This document shows positions 1-11,099 of a DNA stretch of 64,000 nt, piece by piece. The position numbers and the translations under genes were made by a program. The notes beneath the pieces were generated by a model. It searched no databases and had not been told where the DNA came from. It saw nothing but the letters and a program-made list of their open reading frames with translations. Numbering within the stretch: the first letter of the stretch is position 1; each line of letters opens with the position of its first letter. The DNA comes from Nectonema munidae (Eukaryota > Nematomorpha > Nectonematoida > Nectonematidae): NCBI GenBank assembly GCA_030549495.1, contig JAUIRK010001049.1, forward strand, positions 496,001 through 560,000. The letters run 5' to 3'.

Positions 1-1060
1 TCTGGCCGGATATCAATGATAAATTTTACTAATAGTGCATGAATATTCTCTAAATCTAATCTCGACAATGAGAGTCCCAATTGATCCTATAAAGTTCATC
101 TGTATGGATCCTCACAGACGTGGTATCAGGCTAATAAAAAGATCATTGTACACCCATGTTATATTCACAGCAACTTTGTACAGTTGTTGATCATTTGTGA
201 ATATGTATATTGCTGACCAACTGCATTCATTGGTAAGCTTTCATTGGCAGTAGGTATCCTAGGCGGTTATGCAGAAGTCAGGTCGTGTTGGTGTGATTGA
301 ATACTTCTCGAAGTTTAGTGTTGTTTCATCCAAATTCTGGTGGTTTCGCGTTTATTGATACATCCTTGAAGAACTTAAAGTCAAGGCATGGTGAGGCATC
401 TTTAGTTCTTAACCTCTTCTGACATTTCCGATTTCCTGAGACCTTTCATTTGTCTATTCTCATCTAATGAGCTCGGTTAGGTACGTATAGTAATGATTCA
501 ACACCAATTAGTAATGCAATCGATGTTGTCAGCAACAGCTCAAATCAATATGCTGTTCTGTGCGTTGCGCACGATTGGAAAACAAAGTACTTCATCATAT
601 GTTGATGTTATTCCAAAATTATGAAAACTTTCTATCAGGTTTTTATATTGCACTGTTGGTCGTAATGCAATTTATAAAGAAGTTGGATTGCAGGTCACAC
701 GGCAAGCTGTAACAATGTTAACTACCATTTCTGCAGGAAGTGTGTTGTCAAGATTTGATGAAACAGCAAAAGAAGAGCCAGAAATGTTGGAGTGAAATTA
801 CAAAGAGCATCTACTTTGATTGGGTCTCGTTTTATTTCTGCTGATTTAATTGGTTATTTTCCTTGCTATCTTTTTATATGGGTTGTAACTAAACGGAGCA
901 ATTTTGGCATTCCCTTGAGTTTGATTATTGTTAATCGGTTTATCCATCCCTGTGTATGCTAACTAAAGAGACAACCTAGAACCATATATCTCGATAGACA
1001 GCGAGTGTTATAACTTTGTAGTCAGTACGTGATCTATTTGGTGTTTTTATCAGTATCATA
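1..1060. other. Mixed-composition stretch with one exon-like segment
   Basis: This stretch is less AT-rich than what follows but shows no recognisable gene. The only coding-like piece is a plus-strand run at 639-795, listed separately. I checked both strands by eye for domains found elsewhere in the window (transposases, reverse transcriptases, Mab-21) and saw none. Confidence 0.4.
639..795 (+). CDS. Possible last coding exon of an unknown gene
   Basis: A possible acceptor (TATCAG, ending at 638) is followed by 51 open codons ending in TGA at 793-795. The peptide includes KEVGLQVTRQAVTMLTTISA and ends in ETAKEEPEMLE. Its composition is balanced and protein-like, unlike the low-complexity reading frames elsewhere in this AT-rich window. 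I do not recognise a family, and no upstream exon is evident between 1 and 638, so it could be the tail of a gene entering from the left, a decayed element, or chance. The call rests only on open-frame length, composition and the acceptor. Confidence 0.25.
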
Positions 1061-1160
1061 TGTTGTAGAATAGAAAAGAATAGAATAATTTATTTTCAAA
1101 AGTGTTTACAAATCAAAGGAGAAGTAGTAGTACAAACATTTTGTAATCAATTTATGATCG
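1060..1160 (-). repeat. Possible 3' end of a LINE
   Basis: Read on the minus strand the segment ends in an AATAAATTATTCTATTC-type tail with ATTCT-like short repeats. Such tails are usual at 3' ends of CR1/jockey-like LINEs. No coding part is attached. Confidence 0.3.
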
Positions 1161-1419
1161 ATTAGCACGATAAAATCTTGAGTACAACAGAAACTAACTT
1201 TTGAAGGTCGGTTTCAAAGACCAAATAGCCGCTAGAAGAACTAACCTAGGAATGAAGTAATATAAAAATTAAACAAAACATGAACTTTTGTGAAAGCTTG
1301 GCAAATAAAAACATTGTTATTTATATTACATATCCTACAAAAACTCAAGAGGTTGGACACGGGAAACAAACCCTCATATTTTTAATAAGTATTTTACGAA
1401 CTCTGGCTAAATTTGTCCG

Positions 1420-1915
1420 CTCAAGTGCTCTTTTATGAAAATCAATCAAACCTGTAAAAAATTCATCAGCTCATCTCAAAAAAGAAACTTTTTATCTAAA
1501 TAATTATATAAAGTTTTTAGACATATATACTCATTTTCAAGTATGTTGAGTTTACTGATAATATTCCTTTTTATGAAAATCAGTCAAACCTGTCAAAAAA
1601 TGATTTAAATATGCTATCTTTCTTTCCCACGTCAAAATTATTTTTTTATTCTTATAAAAAGTTTATTATAAATATATAACAATTTTCAAGTATGTAGAAT
1701 TTAGTGGTAATGTTTATTTTTTATGACAAACCTGTCAAAATTTATTTATACAAGACAACTTGTCTCAAAATTTAAATTGAAATACTTATAAAAAATTTTT
1801 ACATATATATACCATTTTCAAGTATGCCCAATTTAGTGGTGATGCTGATTTTTTATAAAAATCAATTAAACCTGTCAAAAAAAAATATTAAACCTGTCAA
1901 TCAATGTCAAATATA
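1420..1915. repeat. Decayed tandem array, ~130-160 bp unit
   Basis: The phrase TTTTCAAGTATG recurs at about 1532, 1683 and 1814, each time followed after ~50 bases by a (G/A)AAACCTGTCAAAA-like block. The units have diverged and contain indels. The same two blocks in the same order make up the array at 62370-62810, so both arrays belong to one repeat family. There is no coding content. Confidence 0.6.
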
Positions 1916-2090
1916 TAAACTTAAAAATAAATTCTACTCGCAGTATTTCCCTGCTAATTATTCTTTTATGTTATTTAATAAACAAATTTTAGGTGCTTAA
2001 TTCACTCAAAATATTTCATTTGTCAGTAACTTATTTATCTCGATAGGACCTCCATCTTTTGGCTACAAATTCGTTATCGGCTCGTAGTTA

Positions 2091-2830
2091 GGGATGTATC
2101 GTGATTTTTTTCAGATCCGCGGATGACAGATGCGAATGAAAAAATTTTTTTTATGCGGATATTAAATGTTTCAAAAATTACATGTTTTCAAATTTTGCAC
2201 TATTCGATTTCATTCATTTTTCTATTTTTTTTAATTCAACAATAAAAGAAAAATAGAAATCACACAAAATAAAAAAATTTATTTACAATAATTATAGTTT
2301 AAGATGGGTAAGTTTTTTTAATAAATAAAAGTTTTTCAACTTTTTCTCCTAGTAGCCTTTTTCTTTTGTCATTATAAATATTTCTAGGCGTACTGAAAAA
2401 CTGTTCGCTTTGAACAGTGCTAGGAGGACAAGTGAGATATTGACATGCAATTTTGGATAAAAAGGGAAATTGTTCTTCTTTGATTCTCCACCAATCCAAG
2501 CTTTGAAAAGTTGTGCCATTGATTCTTTTTTCGTTTTGATACCTCATTATTTCTTCATTACAAACACATTATTTTCATTTTCTTGATCGTTTTCTTCTTC
2601 ACTGTTAGAATTTAAAATAGAATCCTTCACTTCGTTCAAAGAAGCATAAACTTCATCAGCACTTTTCCTCATTTTTTTTGCAGCTTCACACTTTATATTT
2701 CATTGCCATTGTTATCGAGTTTATCCTCATCATAGAGATTTAAAAGAAAATTTTCCACTTTATTTGTTACTTCAAAATCGGTAAAAAATTTACTTTTAAA
2801 TCTTGGATCAAGAAAAGTTTCATTAGGCAT
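2091..2830 (-). mobile_element. hAT transposon remnant (Ac/ZBED-like transposase C-terminus)
   Basis: A minus-strand frame at 2547-2299 encodes the hAT dimerisation region: WW at the start, then PFLSKIACQYLTCPPST, a QFFST core and a KRKRLLGEKVEKLLF helix, as in ZBED-type transposases (ASERVFS...KR..L....V..L.F). Upstream on the same strand (about 2820-2690) another frame reads LDPRFKSKFF followed by VENFLLNLYDED, the usual LDPRFK segment just ahead of the dimerisation region. The two parts are separated by stops and frame changes, and nothing earlier in the transposase is visible, so it is 5'-truncated. The sequence at 2091 (TAGGGATGTATCGTG) resembles a hAT terminal repeat and would be its 3' end. 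Confidence 0.75.
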
Positions 2831-3128
2831 TATATTTTTAAACATTGTGTTGTCTATGACTTGCACAATGTGCTTCTGTTTCTGTCTTCCTCTCTCTCTT
2901 TCTCTTCTTCGCTTTTACTCTTTTTCGTATCTCTCTGTTATCTCCTCCTTCCTATCTTGTATTTACTGCAATATGATGTGGAATTGCTCGTGTGCGACTC
3001 ATTTTGACGACATCTCTCAAATGGAGCACAGTTCTAGTGGAATCGATATATTATATTATTTGAGAGAGGATTAACGCTTGAATGGTTTTAATGGAATCAT
3101 TTAAGAGAGATTAATATCAGAGAATAAT
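2831..3128. other. Unassigned spacer
   Basis: Pyrimidine-rich and AT-rich DNA with no recognisable feature. A 75-codon open frame here is Ser/Leu/Phe-rich because of a CT-rich tract and is not treated as a gene. Confidence 0.4.
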
Positions 3129-6100
3129 TTAACCCTATTAGTGCTGGGGGCATAAAACCCCCCCCCCCTTCACTAAAAAATTAATTGTAGAAAATTGGCT
3201 GAATCATATCCCTTCAAATTTTGTGACTTTTCCTAAAATCGCTAGCTGCATCTTTTGAAACCATTTTCATGGTAGTTGAATGACACTTTCATGTCCAAAA
3301 CTGTCAATCAAAATTAAAAATTAAAAATTTTCAACAAAATTTTGACATTATCTGTACTTAACCTTATAACTTAGGATCTATATTATATAATACCCTGAAC
3401 ATTTATAATTATATACAGTTTGGAACGCATAACACTTTATATATTTAATTTTTTTCAATAATCATGGCTACTTTTTAGAAAATAACAATCAAAATTTTGA
3501 TTGATCAAAAATATATCTAATAAAATATACCTTCAAATTTTAAATAAAATATATTTTTTTTACTAAATCGGTCATGCTGTTTTCATTTCTGGACTCATTT
3601 TTTACATTTAGGATTTGAAAATACCTATAAGTGTTAATCAAATTTGCGGTTTACTTCTAAAAAGTATCTCCAAAAACATTCATTCAAATTTTACAATGAA
3701 ATATATGTGTTATACTAAATCGGCCATGCTGGTTTCATTTCTGGACTCATTTTTTACGTTTAGAATGTGAAAATACCTATAAGTGTTAATTAAATTTGCG
3801 GTTTACTTCTAAAAATTGTCACCAAAAACATTCATTCAAATTTTACAATTAAATATAGGTTTTTATACCAAATCAACCATGCTAGTTTCATTTATGGACT
3901 CAATTTTTGCAGTTTGAATTTGAAAATACATATAAGTATCAATCAAATTTGCGTTTAGTTCTAATATTTGTTTTTATATCAAATATATCATGATGATTTC
4001 ATTTCTGAACACAGTTTTCGCATTTGGAGGTTTTGCTGCTAGTGTCAATCAAATTTGCAGTTTATGTCTGAAAACTATATCCCAAAATATTCTCTCTAAT
4101 TTTACATGAAATATATGTTTTTATACCAATTCGGCCATGATAATTTTTATATCTGAAATCATTTTTTGCATTTAGAGGTTTTAAATGTCTGAAAGTGTCA
4201 ATCAAATGTTCGATTAACGTCTAATGTCTACAGAAATATTTTTGAAATTTAAATAAAATATCTGATTTTATGCCAAATGGAAGATGCTGGTTTCATTTTT
4301 GAACTCAGGTTTGGCATTTATGGTTTTAAAATATCAGAAAGCTTCAATAAGATTTGCGATTTACTTCTAGATACTGTCTTCAAAAATATTTTCAAAAAAA
4401 TAAAATATCTGTTTTATACCAAATCGACTATGCTTATTTTATTTCTGTACTGGATTTTAGATAATACTGTTAAAAAATATCTCGAAGTGGCAAGTGAATT
4501 AGTAATGTATGCCTGAAAATCAGTTCTGTAAAAAATTTTCAAAAATGGCTGCATATTAGTTATATAGTAAAAATATACTTTTTTTTTTGTATATTTTGGC
4601 TTATAATACTTTCTACAATCATTTTGAGTATGAAATATTTATTAAAAAAACAAAACGTATTATAAAATCTTTAAAAAATTTGTATGAGAGAAGGAACCAA
4701 GTTGAAAACTAATTGAAAAAAGAACATGTGATCAAAACAAATAATTAAAAAAAATATGTATCTTGACTAAATGGAAGATCTACCATGTTCTAATGAAATA
4801 GAAAGTGGTTTAATTATATAATATTAGATGCTTCAAAAAAGATTTTGACTGTGAAAAAGAAGTTCCTCTTTTACAAATGAAAAATATTTAAATCTATAGC
4901 TTCTCATCTAGGATTACAATTAACATTTAGCTAAGATGGGTATGAAATCTGAAAATTTAAAATAGGTCAGATTTATCAAAAATAGCACAGATGCCAATAT
5001 GTGAAAATTTAGTCACTATCAGGATATTTTTAATTTAAATTGAATTTGTCCATCTATTTCCTTTTGCGTCAAAAAAATAATTTTTTAGATGAAGAACGTG
5101 GACAACTTTTTGTAATTGAACAAAGAACATCACGAATGATTCATCAGAAAAAAACCTTTGAAATGAGATTGGTTGACAAATATTCAGGCATGATAATAAA
5201 ATACACGATACTGATAAAAAAAAGTCTAAGATCATCAAGAAGATTCTTTAATCAGAATGCTTTGAGAGAGGAAAAAAGAAATTTTATCATTATAAAAAAA
5301 TTTTCGAACACACATTGAAGAATATAAATTTCTAATGAAAAAAGAGCTACCAAGAAAGGATCATCATGGAATGAATAGACAGAAATAAAATAAGCATAGT
5401 CGATTTAGTATATAACTAAATATTTTATTTGGAATTTTGAAAATATTTTTGAAGGAACTTTTAGACGTAAACCGCAATTGAAGCTTTTAGATATTCTAAA
5501 ACACTAAATGCGAAAACTTATTGGAAAATTAAACGAGCATCTTCAATTTCTCATAAATCTTCATCTTCATATTTCTGTGATATTATTAGACGTAAACCGC
5601 ACATTTGATTGACACTTTCAAACATTTTAGAACCTCTAAATGCAAAATCTGAGTTCAGAAATAAAACTAGTATGCTGGATTTAGTATAAACACATATATT
5701 TCATGTAAAATTTAAATGAATATTTTTGGAGACAACTTTTAGAAGTAAACCGCACTTTTGATTATAGGTATTTTCAAATCCTACATGTAAAAAATGAGTC
5801 CAGAAATGAAACCAGCATGGCCAATTTAGTATAAAAACATATATTTTATGTAAAATTTGATGGAATATTTTCTAAGATTTATTTCGGATTAATCAAAATT
5901 TTGATTGACATTTTCTAAAAAGTAGCCATGTTTATTGAAAAAATTAAACATATAAAGTGTTATGCGTTCAAAAATAATTATAAATTTTCAAGGGAGTATA
6001 TAATATAGAATCCAAGTTATAAGGTTAACTACAGATAATGCCAAAATTTTCTTGAAAAAAATTAATTTTTGGTTTTGATTGACAGTTTTGGACATGAAGG

Positions 6101-6252
6101 GGTCATTCAACTACCATGAAAATGGTATTAAAAGATGCAGCTAGCGATTTTAGAAAAAGTCACAAAATTTGAAGGGAATGATTCAGCCAATTTTGTACAA
6201 TTAATTTTTTAGTGAAGGGGGGAATTATACGCCCCAGCACTAATAGGGTTAA
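3129..6252. mobile_element. TTAA-flanked DNA transposon with long, internally repeated inverted termini
   Basis: The element runs from CCCTATTAGTGCTGGGG (3133) to its inverse CCAGCACTAATAGGG (ending 6248) and is flanked on both sides by TTAA. TTAA plus CCC...GGG ends is the piggyBac pattern; Kolobok elements also use TTAA. The inverted arms are unusually long: the right arm (about 5370-6248) pairs with the left (3133 to about 4450) with indels. Each arm is built of ~150-bp direct units containing a GCGGTTTACTTCTAAAA-like core. The middle (4450-5370) has only short frames, such as 92 codons from 5040 with no motif I recognise. No piggyBac DDE domain is visible, so this copy is probably non-autonomous or internally deleted. 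Confidence 0.8.
3560..4530. repeat. ~150-bp direct repeats inside the left arm
   Basis: The GCGGTTTAC-type core recurs at about 3646, 3798, 3951, 4057, 4211 and 4356, giving spacings of 152, 153, 106, 154 and 145. One unit is therefore shortened by ~45 bp. Each unit also carries CCATGCTGGTTTCATTTCTG-type and TTTTTACATTTAG-type blocks. Inverted units appear in the right arm near 5471, 5588 and 5750. Confidence 0.75.
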
Positions 6253-8165
6253 AATGATGAAGGGATCCAATAATCTCTCATATTCACTTCAATCTATTAC
6301 ATATTACTACCATTTAGGATAAAGTTTGCTTCATGTTTGATTTGATATCATACAAAGGGCGAGACAACGGTGTAAAGATCATTGTAATTTAAACATTTAT
6401 TCAATTACATATTAGCTAGACTTTCCAGTGTAATTAATTCAATACATTTTATAATAACTTATTTCTACTCATGAAGATTGAACACGTCTAAGCCCAAAAC
6501 AGATTCATTATAAAAATACTTTTACTTTTTAAGGGTCAGTGGGTTAATATATTCTTCCGTCACTTAAGTAACTTTTACTCTACTACTACCTACTATGAGG
6601 TGTTTTACTTTCAATACTCATTGTTAGGTTATAAAAAGGAAGAGTAGCATAAACATTTGGAAAGAGTAATTAAACAACTTTTCTCAGGTGAACACACTAA
6701 AGCCCAAGTTTTTGTATTTTTAAAAGGCAATTATGAAAAATGTGTACTGAATCCAATATACTAATAAAAATATTTGTTACGTGAAGAATTTATTGAATGG
6801 AAAAATGACTCAAAAATTTTGAAATCTAATTAAAACAATTATACAGAAGTGGACAATTGTTTGTTCACAAATCTTCACGCTACTATCACATTGACTCAAT
6901 AAGGAAGTTTATTTTCAAAGGTGCGAAATTTTTTTTCAATGATGATCAAGATAAGTTTTTCCTCTTTTTTAGAAGTATTCATTCTCATATTTACTATGTT
7001 TCTATTTTTGTCATTTATGTTTTTGTGAATTAATTTTGCAAATGGGGATATGCGCGTAAACTTCATGGGTTTTCTTCTATCTCTATATTTGCATATCAAG
7101 TACGACTCTGGCACAATATTGACAACTTTTAGCTAAAGAGAGTTTTCAACAAGCTCAAAAAGTATATTATAATGTTGTATTTCTTATTGTTACGCCATTT
7201 TTATATTCTTTCCTCATATTTCTATAAAAAGAAATCAATCTCATAAAATAATATTAGATACGAATTTTGTAGTATAAAAACAAAGGCCTTATTTGCACAG
7301 ACTCATTTGTGTATTGAAACAAAAATAGATGACAAAATCACTTATCAAAAAAAGTTAAAAGGCAAAAACTTTCCAACGTTTTGATATAATTTTTGAGTAG
7401 CGGGGCTGAAGATTGGGTTGTGTGTGCTTTCCAAGGTTTTGTGCGTGATCATAATCACTAGTTAAGTAGGAAAAAATGAAGAGTCAACAAAGTCAATTTT
7501 TCTTAAAAGAACAAAGTCACTGTAAACCACATTTAAGATTCTTTGAACTATATTTTCTTGTTTTTTGAATTTTTTAGGTCAATAAAGCCAAAAAATTCTA
7601 AGTCAATAAAAAGTCTAAAATTTATTTTGTGTAAAATTGTTTTTAGAAAACTAAAAATTAAAATTTGTTTTAATGTACATCATAAATTTGTTGTTGAATA
7701 AAAAACTGAAATAAAGTAAGGAAAATATAAAAAAAAATTGAATAAAAGATCCTTTAAAAAATTCGAAAAACACTTCTTCCGGGCCAATAAAAACAATTAA
7801 AGAAACAAAAAGTCACTATGCCAATTTTAAACTAGTTTGAAATATTTTTATTCTGTTTTTGGATATTTTTTGTGGCAATAAAATACAAAAAAAATATTGG
7901 GTAAATAAAAATTTTACAAACTTTTTCTAAAAAAACAAAATATTATATATTATTTTAAATGTGTTTATTGATCTAATATAATTTAAAAAATGAGTCTTTT
8001 TAAATGAATTAACTTCAAACGTTTCTTTACGTCAAAAATTTTTGATTATAAAGTCAAAAATAGGATTTTTTTTAGATGAAAAGTTGTTTGCTTTGGTGAT
8101 GAAACTTATAACGGTCACGGCAGCATGAATGCACCCCCACGTCGTGACTTTTCCTCTCGCCCGGA
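6253..8165. other. No gene seen
   Basis: Very AT-rich DNA with short A/T runs and scattered GTCAATAAA-like words at 7560-8000. No open frame of interest and no recognisable transposon protein on either strand. Confidence 0.5.
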
Positions 8166-8169
8166 TGAT

Positions 8170-8500
8170 ATAGGGGGGGGTGGTTTTTTATTTGGTGGGT
8201 GGGTTTTTTTTCTTTTATTATTTTTTTATGAGATGGAGATATTATAATACTACCACTACTATCCTTTTTTTTGTGCTTTTATATATTTTTTTTTTTTTTT
8301 TTTTTTTTTTGGAGGAAAAAAAAAGGAAGAGGGGGGGGGGGGGGGTTTTTTTTAGGAAAAAAAAAGAAGTTGTTTTTTTGTTGGGGGAGGAGGAGGAGAA
8401 GATGGGTGGGGTTTGGATCCTTCCACCTTCTGCCCCCTCCACACCCCCCACCCCCCCCCCCCCTCCCCCCCCCCCTAAACCCCCCACACACCTCCAAAAA
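8170..8500. repeat. Homopolymer-dominated low-complexity block
   Basis: Long runs of G, T, A and C follow one another, including 20 or more T, about 15 G and about 14 C. Open frames crossing it on both strands are only poly-Gly/Pro/Phe/Lys and are not genes. The pattern suggests either an expanded simple repeat or poor-quality sequence. Confidence 0.8.
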
Positions 8501-8906
8501 AATATAAATAAAGTATTTTGAAGATATATATTATTTATTCTCACAAAATGAAATTTCGCCTACACCTTCATTGTCATTACAGGCGTAAAGTTGAGGATCA
8601 AGTGAACTTTTATTAAAAGTAAGATACCTCAATATAAAAAAAGTTCGATGGCATCAATTGTAAATTTTCTAAAATCTTGTGATTCAAATTCTAGAATTAA
8701 ATTCTTGTAAACGCACTAGATGAATAATATGTCATTTGAGGTAGCGATTTGTTTTATTCTGGTTACGAAATTAGTTCAAGCAGCCTGTATTCTTGATGAT
8801 GATGTATCGGCAATCAATGTAATCGACGAATTATGCATTTTATCACATATTGATCCAATATTTCAGAAATATGCATAAAAGTTAAAAAGTCAGCAAAAAT
8901 ACACAC

Positions 8907-9296
8907 GTATTCATTAAATGTGAATCCAAGATTACCGTTGCTTTTAGGAAGGGTGGATATGAATCTTGGTTCTTGAGCTTCGATCTCTTTCAAAATCTTC
9001 TCGGCAACGGGAATCACCAGGTTCACGATGACTTCTTTCGTTTGCTTCTTATTGCGCTTGACTTGGACGCAGTAATACTTATTCAAGTAGAAGGAAAGAT
9101 CGCAGACTCCCAGTGAGTACACTTGTATTCGGTTGTTTAGACGCGAAGGGGCCTCGCCCAAACGACTTTTGGTCGTGCTGGAATAGAAGAAGCGTTTGTG
9201 AAAAAGATTGCTTTCAAATTGATATGCGGCAAGCTCGGTGCCTCCATCCCTTTTCACTTCCAATGCATAAGTATTGTTATTGTGAAAGGAAGACAT
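8907..9296 (-). CDS. First coding exon of a Mab-21 family protein
   Basis: Starting at the ATG at 9296, residues ~68-118 read FYLNKYYC, then a Lys/Arg-rich stretch, then VAEKILKEIEAQEPRFISTL. This matches the N-terminus of Mab-21/MAB21L proteins (YxxNKY....V..VLKEVEVQEPRFISSL), which begin the nucleotidyltransferase-like fold. The match weakens after FTFNEY, where a GTGTGT donor (8906-8901) could end the exon; the frame runs on to 8814 without similarity. The first ~67 residues have no counterpart I know. Downstream Mab-21 parts (the catalytic-fold core and the C-terminal HCLRRC-like region) are not seen to the left, so the rest lies beyond a long intron or outside the window, or the gene is a remnant. 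Mab-21 proteins act in animal development, and relatives include cGAS. Confidence 0.65.
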
Positions 9297-10217
9297 TTGG
9301 CGTTATTGAAACCGTTAAGGTTTTTATCTGTTCTTTGAAAACCACAGTGTATCAAAGTTTCTAATGCGAAAAGGAGGAAAGATAGTGCATGAATTTAAAT
9401 TAGAATTTAAATCACATAGCTTGTCACCTTTCATAAAATCAACAGCACTTTATCATCGTATTCATTTTCCTGACAAAACGACAGGAATTTTCTTGAAAGC
9501 TTTTTATTATGGTAGCATCCTTTCTTTGTAAAGATCATTCAAAAATTGTAATATTCTCATTGCATACTCTGTTGCATTTGCTTTGACACCAGTAAAGTTA
9601 TTAAGTCGTTTGCCTAATTAATCACAGTCAAATCCACATGGAATCTTGTTCTGTTTGTTTTTCTGCACATCAAGTGCTTGAGTAATTTTATTCGCTAGTA
9701 AATTTGAAATGAGTGAATGAGCCAATTAAATTTCAGTAGAGAGTCATTCATTCGTTCCTTGGTATTTTTTGAATACAATACAAAATGTGTGCTTCGTTTT
9801 ATTCAAGCGTCCTTCTTATAAATATGGTAGGAGTATATAACTACGATTAATATTAAAATAAATACTTTGAAACTCACAATATGCTAATAAAATATTACAC
9901 AGTTTCCTTCATATACGATTTTATTGGTGCGAAACAAAATACAGAATGACTGCTTATAATCAAAGAAGAATATTCCTTTCTGTATTTTTATTTTCATCAT
10001 AGATCGCTTGTTTGCGTTAAATCATAAACACGATATCTTTATTTGGTGTGCAGTTTTTCCTATAAATAATGAAATAGACCACAACCACACATTTTCCCAT
10101 TTGTATTTTCAATGAACAGCAAAACCCCGATTAGTGAAATGAACACATTTTCAAAACCTCAGCTTATTCTAACGTAATCTCTTCATCCTTGTATGTATGT
10201 AATGAACACCTTCACTG
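9297..10217. other. Upstream flank of the Mab-21-like exon, no gene seen
   Basis: AT-rich DNA that would contain the promoter of the minus-strand Mab-21-like gene. I see no clear TATA box at a convincing distance, and no transposon protein. Confidence 0.35.
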
Positions 10218-11099
10218 AGTTAATAGAGGGTTGGATCATATACATTTGCATTTGAATTGTATTTAAATACAAATTTGATGTATGCTTTGATATATTTTTG
10301 CGATATAGAAGAAAGGTATTTGTATTTTTGGAATTTGAGGCAAAAATATTCGACGTATAAAAATCCTTATTTGATTTAACGATGCTCTGGGAAGAAAGGA
10401 GAAGCATGATTTACGAGTTTATGATGCTTATCAAGTATATCAAATGATTCATGAGTCTATTAACCCAGTGCCTGGCATGAGCTTCATTTGGAGATCAACT
10501 TGAAACATTATCATCACCCAAGGCGGAAACAAATTCTTTTTATTAATATATTTAATAATATCTGATAGCAAAGCTTAATATTTGATAGAGTTTGTTAACT
10601 TCTGATTTAATATAGTGTGATGCTTAAAAACTTTTGGCTACTGAAATTACTATGTTAATAAAATGTATTTTATTTCACTTAAAAGATTTTTTTCAAAGTA
10701 TTATTGGTGTAACAATTTAATTAAAACAATAACTTTATAATAATTTTTTATCTATATAAAGAAATATATTATAGATTTATAAACAATGCCCATTTGGGGC
10801 TCACGAAATAAAGTAGCTACAAAAAAAAGAGTTTCGAAGAGAATTGGTTATGGCTTATATGGCCATTTCATATTGACCAAATTCGGAAATTTGAAAGGTG
10901 TTCTGATTTTGATATCAGTCCACTGAAGTACTGGCAAGATAAAAATGCTTCAACATTTTGAAAACATTTGGAAAAATATTTTAGCGTGTGGTGCAACATC
11001 TTGAAAGAGTGTTTAGCAAGGCTGGTGATATTAGAGTACAACTCGGGCCGGAAACTTTCCGATCATTGATGTTGATAAAATGTATCCATTAATTATCAT

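Noticed and set aside
3129-6252. Treating the element as an ordinary piggyBac with transposase
   Set aside because: The ends fit, but none of the piggyBac protein motifs seen at 26455-26990 or 28430-29064 can be read here.
8180-8544. Several 70-113 codon frames on both strands
   Set aside because: All come from homopolymer runs (poly-Gly, Pro, Phe, Lys).
9113-9364. 83-codon plus-strand frame
   Set aside because: Antisense shadow of the Mab-21-like exon.
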